From contig DXVO01000029.1 in assembly GCA_019417325.1 (NCBI GenBank), positions 62,001-126,000 on the forward strand: a stretch of 64,000 bases of DNA. Reading direction: 5' to 3'. A model generated the notes under the pieces. That model saw only the letters and a program-made list of their open reading frames with translations, had not been told where the DNA came from and did not search any database. Within the stretch, counting starts at the first letter, position 1. Each line of letters starts with the position of its first letter. Origin of the DNA: Parabacteroides sp. GTDB taxonomy: Bacteria > Bacteroidota > Bacteroidia > Bacteroidales > Tannerellaceae. This document shows, piece after piece, positions 24,468 to 33,713 of the stretch. Both the position numbers and the translations under genes were made by a program.

Positions 24468-25594
24468 ATGAAGAATCGAAAATCAAACATTACGGCATTC
24501 GTCTCCACTGCCGGGCTGGCGTGTATTCTCCTTCTGGGCGGTTGCTCGCAGGACGACGCACCGGCTCCCGAGGGCGGCACGAAGGACGGCAACGCCATTC
24601 GCTTCACCTCCACCATCAACCATTTCATGGGCGATGATACCCCCGGCACACGCGCCGCCATCGACCCGGCAGACGACACGGGCAGCTTCGAGAACGGTGA
24701 TGAAACAGCGATAATCGTGTTCGACCTTACAGATCTGTCCGTAAAATACCACCCGGCCACCTACCGGAACGGAACATGGATCACCGACATGACATGGGAT
24801 GAATTCGACGAAGGGGAAATGGTCCTTTTCTCCGTCTTTTTCCCGAAACTATCTTCAGTCGATTTTGAAGAAGGCTTCTACACGATCAGTCCCCCTGCCG
24901 TGCAAAGCGACCCGGCACAGTATGCCGCTGCCGATCGGCTTTATGCGCAGGGCACGGCGATAGTGGCAGAAAGTAACCAACCTGTGGAACTGCCGTTCCA
25001 CCACATCATGCACCGCCTCACGGTCAACCTCAGCCTGTCCGCCACTCCCGGCACACTGACGCAGGGGGATGTAGATGCCGCTACGGTCGTGATAAAGAAT
25101 ATGTGTACCACAGAAAGCTAACAGCTGGTGGTGGATTTGACAACCCTGAGACGGCATCGACCGGAGACTTCACTCCCCTGAAGTCCGCCACCGCCCCCGG
25201 TAATACGTTCCATGTCATCCTCCTGCCGCAGAATGTCACCCCCGGAACCCCGTGGATAGAAATAACCGTGGCCGGCAAAACCGTCACCTACCCCGTCCCT
25301 GACGGGCTTACCGAGCTGCAAAGCGGAATGGAGCAGGTGGTGAACCTCAAGTTGACCAGCAGCGGTGCAACGGGATAACTACAGCCGAAGCATTGCTTGT
25401 AGCTCTAAAGACGGGCGGTACATCAGACAACCCTACGGAAATCACGCTGGGTGGCGACATTACGATGCCTGAAGGACCGTCCGACGGGGGAAGACTGGTT
25501 GGAATTTGAAGACAACTTCGAACTCTACCTTGATGCGGGCAAGAATCAGATCAAACTGCGGAAGAAGACGGGAAAATTCATATCTTTGCCCTAA
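24468..25594 (+). pseudogene. Frameshifted fimbrillin-family lipoprotein gene
   Basis: Starts as an intact fimbrillin lipoprotein (lipobox LGGC; TRAAIDPADDTGSFENGDE; FHHIMHRLTVNLSL) but stops at 25119-25121 after 217 codons. The coding text continues in another frame from about 25103 (FDNPETASTGDFTPLKSA...PWIEITVAGKTVTYP) to 25378, shifts again (TTAEALLVALKTGG...TEITLGGDI) and again (FELYLDAGKNQIKLRKK) to a stop at 25592-25594. The segments line up with the fimbrillin and middle regions of the 931-residue adhesin upstream, so this is a decayed paralogue without the leucine-rich repeats. Confidence 0.75.
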
Positions 25595-25606
25595 ACTTAT
25601 TCTCAA

Positions 25607-26521
25607 ATGATTATCCGGCTTGTATTCTTATTCTTACTAACTTTGTGCAGTTGCAGCAGTTCCTATAAAGAAGAGGAACAGATACGTGTTTCCATCCTTC
25701 GCGGGCCATCAGCCATTGCATTTGCCGGATGGATAGAAAATCCTCCGGTGATAAACGGTAAACCGCTCGATATACAGGTAATAGATGCGCCGGACAAGAT
25801 ACAGGCTTTGCTTGTAAAAGGGGAAACGGATATTGCAGCCCTTCCCATGATTAGTGCAGCCAACCTTTACAACAGAGGCATATCCTTCCACCTGCTGGGA
25901 TGTCCGGTATGGGGTACGCTTTATATGGCAGGACGGCAAACTTATGAGGAAAAGAAAGCCCCGAAACCGGATTTATACCTGTTCGGCGCAGGAACGACAC
26001 CGGATATACTTACCCGGTACTACCTGCAACAAAACCGGTTGGATTATAAGCTAAACTATACCTTCTCCACCGCCCCCGAAATCCTGCAAGGCTTGCTTGC
26101 CGGAAAAATAGAAACAGCCGTTTTAGGAGAACCGTTCCTCAGCATGGCACTCAGAAAAGACAGTACATTACGGATATTAGCCGATTTAAATAACCAGGGA
26201 GGCGCTTCACCGGGATTCCCGCAGACAGCCATTGTCTGTTCCCCCGCTTTGGCTGACAAAAGCAGTACGATAGACAGCCTGTTGCAAGTTTCCTGCCGCT
26301 TTGCCACGGAACACCCGGAAGAAGCCATCCGCATATTGGAGAAACAAGGCATATTCAAACCGGGCATGCTTACCCCCGAAGGCATCGAACGTTGCCGTAT
26401 CCATTACCAATCAGCGTCGGAAGCAAAAGGCAGCATTGCCGCTTTCCTACAACTGATAGAAAGTTATGGACCCAAAGCCCTGAACGGAAAACTTCCGGAC
26501 GGACGTTTTTATATTTTATAA
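25607..26521 (+). CDS. ABC-type substrate-binding lipoprotein (NMT1/SsuA-like)
   Basis: 304-residue periplasmic binding lipoprotein with lipobox LCSC near residue 15. The fold is that of NMT1/THI5-SsuA-like proteins: RVSILRGPSAIAFAGWIE at the start, KIQALLVKGETDIAALPMIS and EILQGLLAGKIETAVLGEP. Such proteins bind thiamine precursors, sulfonates or nitrate; the ligand here is undecided. Its partner, a fused permease-ATPase, begins 1.35 kb downstream, with a leftward RhuM gene between them. A TATCTTTGC -7 element lies at 25581-25589, inside the preceding pseudogene. Confidence 0.82.
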   Translation: MIIRLVFLFLLTLCSCSSSYKEEEQIRVSILRGPSAIAFAGWIENPPVINGKPLDIQVIDAPDKIQALLVKGETDIAALPMISAANLYNRGISFHLLGCPVWGTLYMAGRQTYEEKKAPKPDLYLFGAGTTPDILTRYYLQQNRLDYKLNYTFSTAPEILQGLLAGKIETAVLGEPFLSMALRKDSTLRILADLNNQGGASPGFPQTAIVCSPALADKSSTIDSLLQVSCRFATEHPEEAIRILEKQGIFKPGMLTPEGIERCRIHYQSASEAKGSIAAFLQLIESYGPKALNGKLPDGRFYIL

Positions 26522-26575
26522 AATTATCTTATGGGAAGAACCTATTATTCTATTCCTTAAAAATCCGATAGCTTT

Positions 26576-27610
26576 TCAATCATTGGGGTGGCATCTTCTC
26601 TTATCAATTTTTTTTAATTCTTTATCAAAATCAGATTCAAACAAATAATCTTGTACTATACGGTATTTCTCAAATTCACTTTCGGCAAAAGATTTTGCCA
26701 TTAATGCGGTAATCTTTCCATTGTTCTGCAATATATCACGGTCATCGGCTTCCAAAAATTTATCAAGCCGTTTTGCCCAATCTTCCATTGTCATTGGAAA
26801 ACGCCTTTTTGCCCGGTCTTCCGCTAAATCCAAATAAGCATTTACAATACGCCCTAATGATTCTAATTCTGTTTCTGTTAAATAATTTTTTGCTACGGAG
26901 ACATCCGTTTTCACGATCTTACCATCAGGACTTTTTTCCCATGAAGTCAATCCCATATGTTCTTTTTCAGCATTTGCCCTTGAGACGATCAACTCGGCTG
27001 CGGTATGACCATGTACTGCGTAATGCAGTTTGTTCTGAACTTTGGCAAAAAACTCTTTTGTGATTACAGCATCCTTATTATAGTCCATAGCTGTAGCATA
27101 AATGTCCGTTATCTTCTGATAGAAACGACGTTCACTCAATCGAATTTCACGAATTTCGGCAAGTAAATGTTCAAAATAATCCTCTCCGAGAAATGTGCCG
27201 TTCTCCATTCGCTTTTTGTCAATTACATAACCTCTAATAGCATAATCTCGCAAAACAGATGTCGCCCATTGGCGAAAGGCTGTTGCTCGTTTAGTATTAA
27301 CACGGTATCCGACTGCTATAATTGCATCCAGATTGTAATGCTTCGTCCTATAGGTTTTACTATCCGATGCAGTTACCGAGAATTCCTCGGTAACTGCATC
27401 TTCGTCTAATTCATTTTCCTTGAATATGTTTTTAAGGTGCAACGATATATTGTCTGTCGAACAATCGAATAAAGTTGCCATTAGTTTTTGGCTAAGCCAT
27501 ATTGTTTCGTCCTGAACTCGTACTTCAATACCATCCTCTTTAACCTGATTTGTAAATATGAGGAATTCTGCTGTACTATTGCGGATTTGTAGTTTCTTTT
27601 TTTTAGTCAT
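26576..27610 (-). CDS. RhuM family protein
   Basis: 344-residue cytoplasmic protein of the RhuM (virulence protein, SPI-3-type) family. Family motifs: EVRVQDETIWLSQKLMATLF near residues 29-48, KHYNLDAIIAVGYRVNTKRA near 90-110 and FRQWATSVLRDYAIRGYV. The first region resembles a winged helix, so DNA binding is likely. RhuM genes travel in genomic islands, often with phage or restriction genes. Here it sits alone, opposite in strand, between the two parts of an ABC importer, which points to a later insertion. Function unknown. Confidence 0.88.
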   Translation of the reverse strand: MTKKKKLQIRNSTAEFLIFTNQVKEDGIEVRVQDETIWLSQKLMATLFDCSTDNISLHLKNIFKENELDEDAVTEEFSVTASDSKTYRTKHYNLDAIIAVGYRVNTKRATAFRQWATSVLRDYAIRGYVIDKKRMENGTFLGEDYFEHLLAEIREIRLSERRFYQKITDIYATAMDYNKDAVITKEFFAKVQNKLHYAVHGHTAAELIVSRANAEKEHMGLTSWEKSPDGKIVKTDVSVAKNYLTETELESLGRIVNAYLDLAEDRAKRRFPMTMEDWAKRLDKFLEADDRDILQNNGKITALMAKSFAESEFEKYRIVQDYLFESDFDKELKKIDKRRCHPND

Positions 27611-27868
27611 TTACATACGATTTGTGTCTTAGAATTATAACCCAAACAGTTCATTTCCACTGTCGGATTATTGAGATATGAAATACAAATTTATCAATAA
27701 ATTTCAGATAAAGCATCATTACTTACCGTTTAGTTTTCAACTGTATAGCCAAATAGCAGTTAAGTTGTTATAACCAATTTGGATTTTTACCGGGGGCAAT
27801 GATGTGGCAATTGAACTTTGTCTTACCTTTGTCCATCGTTCTTTTATCTGATTTTAACTAAGCAAACA

Positions 27869-29245
27869 ATGAAAAAAAGCCTGCTCACATTACTATCCAT
27901 CGGGATACTACTACTGCTCTGGCAACTATTCGCCCTGACGGTGGATTTGCCGGAACTGGTTCCGTCCATCCCGAAATTAGTGGGAACACTTGCCGGATTA
28001 TTTACCTCCGCAACGTTCTACCAGTCGGTTGCAGCAACCGTCGCGCGTGGAATCGGCGGTATGCTGATATCACTGGCAGCGGCTATCTGCATGGCTTATT
28101 TGTTCAGCAGGAAAGAATGGCTCTATGAACTTTTCCGCCCGATGCTGGCAATCATGCGTTCCATCCCAGTTATCTCCTTTATCTTATTGGCCTTGATTTT
28201 CCTTAATCCGGAAAATATCCCCCTTATCATCGCTTTCCTGACCATGTTCCCGCTACTGACGGAAAACCTGACCAAGGGAATCCGCAACCAACGGAAAGAA
28301 TACATGATAATGGCCCGTACTTTCCAAATCGGTCGATGGAACCGGATTACACAAATCATTTATCCCCAATTGAAACCGTTCCTGTACAGCGGACTTGCTT
28401 CGGCAGCAGGATTCGGTTGGCGCGCCATCATTATGGGAGAAGTATTAGCGCAATGCAACCTCGGTATCGGGGGAGAAATGAAACGGGCACAGACCTTTAT
28501 AGCCGTCCCCGAACTGATGGCATGGACCATCGTCGCTATCCTCGTCAGCTTCCTGTTCGACAAAGGGATTGCCCGCCTCGGACAAATGCCCGTAGGCATC
28601 TCTTATACCTCCAAAGAAAAAGAGATGCCCCCGCCTATGCCTGTCGGCGATATCCGCATAAAAGACCTCTCCTTCCAATACGGGGACAAACCGATCCTCA
28701 CCCATTTCAATTATCAATTCAAGCAAGGACATATATACGGCATTACGGCTCCTTCCGGTACAGGCAAAACTACTTTGCTGCAACTGATAGGCCATATCCT
28801 GCATCCCCTCCAGGGAAAGATTGAAATGAATGATTGCGGCGGTATTGCCACCGTATTCCAGGAACCGGAGTTGCTGAACCATTTAACGGTAGCCGAAAAT
28901 ATCGCTTTGCCACTGGCGGCAGTTACCGGCAAAGAGAAAGCGCTTGCACTGGCAGCCGGCATACTGGAAAAAATGGAAATGGAGACGTATGGGGAACGTT
29001 TTCCCGGAGAGCTCAGCTTCGGACAACAACAACGGGTGGCGATGGCACGTGCCTTAATCTATCCATCCTCCCTACTGTTAATGGACGAGCCCTTCAAAGG
29101 TATCGACGAAGCCCTTTGCCGCCGGATTATCGGGCGTATCCGCCAGCGGCAATCCGAAAGCGGGCAGACTGTTTTATTTACGTCCCATAATCCGGAAGAA
29201 CTTCAACTGCTGGCAGACGAAACAGTCCGCCTGAAAACAGATTAA
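27869..29245 (+). CDS. ABC importer permease fused to its ATPase
   Basis: 458 residues from the ATG at 27869 (MKKSLLTLLSIGILLLLWQL; the frame is open upstream from 27818, but that start overlaps a TACCTTTG -7 element at 27824-27831). Residues 1-240: SsuC/TauC-type permease with about six helices and the cytoplasmic loop KEYMIMARTFQIGRWNRITQ (EAA loop). Residues 260-458: ATPase with Walker A APSGTGKT (294-301), Q-loop TVFQEPELL, signature LSFGQQQR (382-389) and Walker B LLLMDEP (402-408). Normally two proteins; the fusion is notable. Works with the binding lipoprotein at 25607-26521. It overlaps the end of the histidine kinase gene tail-to-tail by four bases. Confidence 0.87.
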   Translation: MKKSLLTLLSIGILLLLWQLFALTVDLPELVPSIPKLVGTLAGLFTSATFYQSVAATVARGIGGMLISLAAAICMAYLFSRKEWLYELFRPMLAIMRSIPVISFILLALIFLNPENIPLIIAFLTMFPLLTENLTKGIRNQRKEYMIMARTFQIGRWNRITQIIYPQLKPFLYSGLASAAGFGWRAIIMGEVLAQCNLGIGGEMKRAQTFIAVPELMAWTIVAILVSFLFDKGIARLGQMPVGISYTSKEKEMPPPMPVGDIRIKDLSFQYGDKPILTHFNYQFKQGHIYGITAPSGTGKTTLLQLIGHILHPLQGKIEMNDCGGIATVFQEPELLNHLTVAENIALPLAAVTGKEKALALAAGILEKMEMETYGERFPGELSFGQQQRVAMARALIYPSSLLLMDEPFKGIDEALCRRIIGRIRQRQSESGQTVLFTSHNPEELQLLADETVRLKTD

Positions 29246-30750
29246 ACCGTTTTCATCGGATTACAAGGGATACGGAACCAGAATGTAGAACCTTTGCCCG
29301 GCTCCGAATCCACGCCTATCTCCCCGCGCAACATCGTTATAATGGTCTTGCAGATGGAAAGTCCCAGCCCCGTTCCCTGCTTAAAGTTATTCAACTTGAC
29401 AAACCGGTCGAATATGGCGGCTTGTTTATCCTTCTCTATGCCGCACCCCGAATCCGAGACATAAACATAAACCCCATTATCCATAATTTTATAGCCAAAA
29501 CGGATAGAACCGCTCGAAGTAAATTTTATTGCATTGGAAAGGAAGTTCACCAATACCTGCGTGAACCGGGTCTTTTCCGAAACAATGGTATAATTATTTC
29601 CATCGTTCTCGAATATAACGTTTACACCACTGTCTGCACGAAGGGCGAAAGCTTGTTGCTGGGTCTGGAACACATCATTTAATCGGAATGCCGTATACAG
29701 AAATTCCAGCTTGCCGGATTCAATCTTGGATATATCAAGAATATCCCCTATCAATTGTAACAGGAACTCATTGCTCGACTGGATGATATTCAGATACTCC
29801 TGTTTCTCATCTTCCGTTTCAGCCTGTGCCAAAAGAGTGGAGAAACCGACAATGGCATTTAGCGGCGTACGGATTTCATGGCTCATATTCGCAATAAAAG
29901 ACGATTTCATCCGGTCGCTCTCTTCGGCAAGGCGTTTGGCACGGATATCTTCCTCATGGCGTTTATCCGCCGTAATATCACGCAAAATACCGATGGCTTT
30001 CGCCAGCTTGCCGTCGGGACCGTATTCAAGGACTTCCCCTATTTTTTCCAGCCAAACATATTCGTCGGAAAAATAATGGCAGAGAAAACTTAATCGTATC
30101 GTTTCCACCTCTCCCCTGGTAAACGCTCCGGTAATATCCCTGTACATTTGCTGATGGTTCGGATGTATCTTTTCTGTAAAGCTTTCATGGGTAATAAATG
30201 TATTAACTAATTCCCCGTCTTTTACATAAGAAAGCTCTGCCGTTTCGTCTATTACATTCCATATCCACGGATATATCTTACCTGCCTGACACGACATGGC
30301 TAAACGTTTATTATTCTCCCGTTGCTCTTCCTCATAGAGTCTTTGCTGGGTAATATCCCACGAGATACCCAACAAATAAGGACTTTTTCCTTCGCGGGGA
30401 ACCAGTATTTTCATCGTGTCCATATAGCGGATTATACCTTTCGGATCGACCATCTGCTCCACAAAACGCTGCATTTCTCCGGACTTGACAACTTTTTCAT
30501 CCATGTCGCGAAATGCCTGCGCTGCAACCGGATCCAGAAACAAATCGAAATCAGTTTTTCCCACTATCTCATCATGATACCTTCCATAAAGGAGTTTCAT
30601 CATCGGACTTGAATAGACATACCGGAAATCGTTTCCGCTATCCTTCACAAAAAGATACAAAGGGATAGATTCTACTATATTTTCCAGAAGCCCGGACAAA
30701 TCTTTGTAATCTCGTTCCAAAGATTGTTCTGCAGAGTGTTTATTTGCCAT
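29242..30750 (-). CDS. PAS-domain sensor histidine kinase
   Basis: 502 residues, no membrane helix, so a soluble sensor. Two PAS domains (about 20-135 and 150-262; the first ends in LLGISWDITQQ, the second in GILRDITADKRHEED), then HisKA with the H-box MSHEIRTPLNAIVGF (His291) and a HATPase with N box NFLSNAIKFT and G boxes VSDSGCGIE and GTGLGLSI. No receiver domain and no adjacent response regulator, so its partner is elsewhere. The signal is unknown; intracellular redox or small-molecule sensing is typical of such PAS kinases. Confidence 0.9.
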   Translation of the reverse strand: MANKHSAEQSLERDYKDLSGLLENIVESIPLYLFVKDSGNDFRYVYSSPMMKLLYGRYHDEIVGKTDFDLFLDPVAAQAFRDMDEKVVKSGEMQRFVEQMVDPKGIIRYMDTMKILVPREGKSPYLLGISWDITQQRLYEEEQRENNKRLAMSCQAGKIYPWIWNVIDETAELSYVKDGELVNTFITHESFTEKIHPNHQQMYRDITGAFTRGEVETIRLSFLCHYFSDEYVWLEKIGEVLEYGPDGKLAKAIGILRDITADKRHEEDIRAKRLAEESDRMKSSFIANMSHEIRTPLNAIVGFSTLLAQAETEDEKQEYLNIIQSSNEFLLQLIGDILDISKIESGKLEFLYTAFRLNDVFQTQQQAFALRADSGVNVIFENDGNNYTIVSEKTRFTQVLVNFLSNAIKFTSSGSIRFGYKIMDNGVYVYVSDSGCGIEKDKQAAIFDRFVKLNNFKQGTGLGLSICKTIITMLRGEIGVDSEPGKGSTFWFRIPCNPMKTV

Positions 30751-30855
30751 GATATTTATATGTTATCGCCACAAAAGTCTTTAAAATAAATGAAAGAAAC
30801 AAATATTTTAATCCAAAGAAATCAGCCTGGAAAACTAAATAAAAAGCCAAACGAT

Positions 30856-30863
30856 TATCTTTG
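30856..30863 (+). promoter_or_regulatory. -7 promoter element of tex
   Basis: TATCTTTG fits TAnnTTTG and ends 24 bases before the ATG at 30888. It overlaps the earlier in-frame ATG at 30861 and so excludes it as the start. Confidence 0.55.
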
Positions 30864-30887
30864 TACCTCAAATTGAAAAATATAGAT

Positions 30888-33014
30888 ATGGCAACATCAT
30901 TCCATACACTGGTTTCACAAGTATTAAATATTCCTGCGGGACAAGTGGAAAAAACGATCGGTCTGCTGAACGAAGGGGCGACCATCCCTTTTATTAGCCG
31001 TTATAGAAAAGAAGTGACAGGTGGCCTGGACGAAGTTCAGATAGGAAACATCAAAGACCAACTGGACAAATTTACCGAACTGAAAAAGCGTAAGGAAACG
31101 ATCCTTTCGTCTATAGAGGACCAAGGTAAACTATCCCCTGAACTGAAAAAACGTATCGAAGAATCATGGGACAGCACGGAAATAGAAGACCTCTATCTCC
31201 CCTATAAGCCCAAACGGGTTACCAAGGCGGAAATAGCACGGAAGAAAGGGCTCGAACCACTTGCTAAAGTAGTGATGATGCAGAACGAACCGAACCTGAT
31301 GGCACGTGTTAAAGCCTTTATCCAAGGGGAAGTAAAGAGCATGGAAGAAGCGTTGCAGGGCGCCCGCGACATCATTGCCGAATGGGTAAACGAAAATGAG
31401 GAAGCTCGTAATATCGTCCGCAATTCTTTCTCGCATACCGCCATCATTACGGCTAAAATTATCAAAGGAAAAGAAGAAGAAGGCGCCAAGTATATGGATT
31501 ATTTCGACTTCAGCGAACCGCTGAAACGTATCTCGTCCCACCGCCTGCTGGCTCTTCGCCGCGGGGAAGCGGAAGGCATACTACGTGTCAGCATTTCGCC
31601 GGATGCGGATAACTGCCTCGACCGCTTAAAACGCCGTTTTGTCCGCAACCGGAACGAAGCCTCCGAGCAGGTTTCCGATGCTGTAGACGACTCTTTCAAA
31701 CGCCTGTTGAAGCCTTCCATCGAAACAGAATTCTCCAACCTGAGCAAAACGAAAGCGGATGAAGAAGCCATCCGTGTCTTTGCCGGCAACCTCCGCCAGC
31801 TCCTGATGGCTCCCCCTTTGGGGCAAAAACGGGTATTGGGGGTAGACCCGGGCTACCGCACAGGTTGTAAACTGGTTTGCCTGGACGCACAGGGGGCTTT
31901 GCTGCATAATGAAACCATCTATCCGCATCCGCCGCAGAACGAGAAAAGCAAATCCGCTGCCAAAGTATCGCAACTGGTATCCACCTATGCCATCGAAGCG
32001 ATTGCTATCGGCAACGGTACGGCGAGCCGCGAAACGGAAGAATTTATTACGAATATACGTTACGACCGGAAAGTGCAGGTTTTCGTAGTCAGCGAAAACG
32101 GCGCATCCATCTATTCCGCCTCCAAGATTGCAAGGGATGAATTTCCGGAATACGACGTCACGGTAAGAGGTGCGGTAAGCATCGGACGCCGCCTGATGGA
32201 CCCACTTGCCGAACTGGTGAAGATTGACCCCAAAAGCATTGGCGTAGGGCAATACCAACACGATGTAGACCAGTCCGCACTGAAAAAAAGCCTCGACCAG
32301 ACGGTGGAAAGCTGCGTGAACCTGGTCGGGGTAAATGTTAATACGGCAAGCAAGAACCTGCTGACCTATATCTCCGGCTTAGGCCCTGCCCTGGCTCAGA
32401 ATATCGTGGATTACCGTACCGAACACGGCCCTTTCCAGTCGCGCCGGGAATTACTGAAAGTACCCCGTATGGGCGAAAAGGCCTTCGAACAGAGTGCAGG
32501 CTTCCTTCGCATACAGGCCGGCAAGAATCCGCTGGACAACTCCGCCGTCCATCCCGAAAGCTACCCGATTGTCGAAAAGATGGCGAAAGATTTGAATTGT
32601 ACGGTTTCCGATTTGATAGCAAACAAGGAGTTAAAGAAGAAACTGGATTTGAAGAAATACATTACCGATACAACGGGAATGCCTACCTTACTGGACATTA
32701 TGGAAGAACTGGACAAACCGGGACGGGACCCGCGCCAGGCTATCCAAGTATTTTCTTTCGACCCGACAGTGAAAACCATCGGGGATTTGAAAGAAGGACA
32801 AGTCCTGCCGGGTATCGTGACGAACATTACCAATTTCGGTTGTTTTGTCGATGTGGGCATTAAAGAAAACGGGCTGGTTCATATTTCCGAGCTTGCCGAC
32901 CGCTTTGTCAGCGACCCTACGGAAATCGTTTCTATCCACCAGCATGTAAAAGTAAAAGTTCTGAGTGTGGACCTTGCCCGCAAGCGGGTACAACTCACAA
33001 TGAAAGGTATATAA
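30888..33014 (+). CDS. tex: Tex-family RNA-binding transcription accessory protein
   Basis: 708 residues from the ATG at 30888. Domain order of Tex: N-terminal helical region (INEGATIPFISRYRKE-type motif; here GLLNEGATIPFISRYRKE), a YqgF/RNase H-like domain (RVLGVDPGYRTGCKL near 320), helix-hairpin-helix repeats (NTASKNLLTYISGLG near 485 and FQSRRELLKVPRMGEKAFEQ) and a C-terminal S1 RNA-binding domain (about 640-707, GIVTNITNFGCFVDVG). Binds nucleic acid and supports transcription-related processes in the cytoplasm. ybaK follows after two bases. Confidence 0.95.
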   Translation: MATSFHTLVSQVLNIPAGQVEKTIGLLNEGATIPFISRYRKEVTGGLDEVQIGNIKDQLDKFTELKKRKETILSSIEDQGKLSPELKKRIEESWDSTEIEDLYLPYKPKRVTKAEIARKKGLEPLAKVVMMQNEPNLMARVKAFIQGEVKSMEEALQGARDIIAEWVNENEEARNIVRNSFSHTAIITAKIIKGKEEEGAKYMDYFDFSEPLKRISSHRLLALRRGEAEGILRVSISPDADNCLDRLKRRFVRNRNEASEQVSDAVDDSFKRLLKPSIETEFSNLSKTKADEEAIRVFAGNLRQLLMAPPLGQKRVLGVDPGYRTGCKLVCLDAQGALLHNETIYPHPPQNEKSKSAAKVSQLVSTYAIEAIAIGNGTASRETEEFITNIRYDRKVQVFVVSENGASIYSASKIARDEFPEYDVTVRGAVSIGRRLMDPLAELVKIDPKSIGVGQYQHDVDQSALKKSLDQTVESCVNLVGVNVNTASKNLLTYISGLGPALAQNIVDYRTEHGPFQSRRELLKVPRMGEKAFEQSAGFLRIQAGKNPLDNSAVHPESYPIVEKMAKDLNCTVSDLIANKELKKKLDLKKYITDTTGMPTLLDIMEELDKPGRDPRQAIQVFSFDPTVKTIGDLKEGQVLPGIVTNITNFGCFVDVGIKENGLVHISELADRFVSDPTEIVSIHQHVKVKVLSVDLARKRVQLTMKGI

Positions 33015-33016
33015 AA

Positions 33017-33496
33017 ATGAAGATTAACAAGACGAATGTGGCACGCCTGTTGGATAAAGCAAAAGTTGCATACCAACTGGTGCCCTACGAAGTAGATGAA
33101 AACGACCTGAGCGCCACGCATGTTGCCGGACAGTTAGGCGAGGATGTGGCACAGGTTTTCAAAACATTGATTTTGCATGGCGACAAAAGCGGATATTTTG
33201 TCTGTGTCATTCCCGGAGCGGAAGAGGTAAACCTGAAAAAGGCGGCAAAAGTTTCGGGAAACAAAAGCTGTGAAATGATTCCGGTAAAAAAACTGCTGCC
33301 TCTGACCGGTTACATCCGGGGCGGCTGCTCTCCTATCGGGATGAAAAAGCATTTCCCGACATATATCCATCCTACAGCCGAAACATTCGACAAAATCTAC
33401 GTCAGCGCCGGGCAACGGGGACTACAAATACAGATTGCGCCTGCCGACTTGATACGGGAAACGCGTGCAACCGTTGCAGAACTGACTGGCGAGTAA
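33017..33496 (+). CDS. ybaK: Cys-tRNA(Pro)/Cys-tRNA(Cys) deacylase
   Basis: 159-residue YbaK/EbsC-type editing protein that hydrolyses mischarged aminoacyl-tRNA in the cytoplasm. Features: THVAGQLGEDVAQVFKTLIL, the catalytic-site Lys in AKVSGNKSCEM and the GGCSPIGMKK motif near residues 99-108. Length is typical. Co-transcribed with tex. Confidence 0.92.
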   Translation: MKINKTNVARLLDKAKVAYQLVPYEVDENDLSATHVAGQLGEDVAQVFKTLILHGDKSGYFVCVIPGAEEVNLKKAAKVSGNKSCEMIPVKKLLPLTGYIRGGCSPIGMKKHFPTYIHPTAETFDKIYVSAGQRGLQIQIAPADLIRETRATVAELTGE

Positions 33497-33508
33497 ATGT
33501 TAAAAAAT

Positions 33509-33570
33509 ATTAGTAGCGATAGTAATTTGAATTAGTACCGCTACTAATTTAATTTACTACCGCTACTAAT
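33509..33570 (+). repeat. CGCTACTAAT repeats forming a hairpin after ybaK
   Basis: ATTAGTAGCG at 33509-33518 pairs perfectly with CGCTACTAAT at 33539-33548, and a second copy of CGCTACTAAT follows at 33561-33570, giving two alternative pairings. It may act as the ybaK terminator, although no long T run follows. The remainder to 33713 is AT-rich with nothing recognised. Confidence 0.45.
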
Positions 33571-33713
33571 TTGAAAAAGAAGCAGAAGGAAAAAAAGCTA
33601 TATTCATTGCATATTTTGCAGAGATTACTAAAAATAATCATTTCCACAATAATAAGTAAACATACTGTTTACTTCAAATTCGAAAATTTAAACAGACTCT
33701 TTTATTAATCTTT

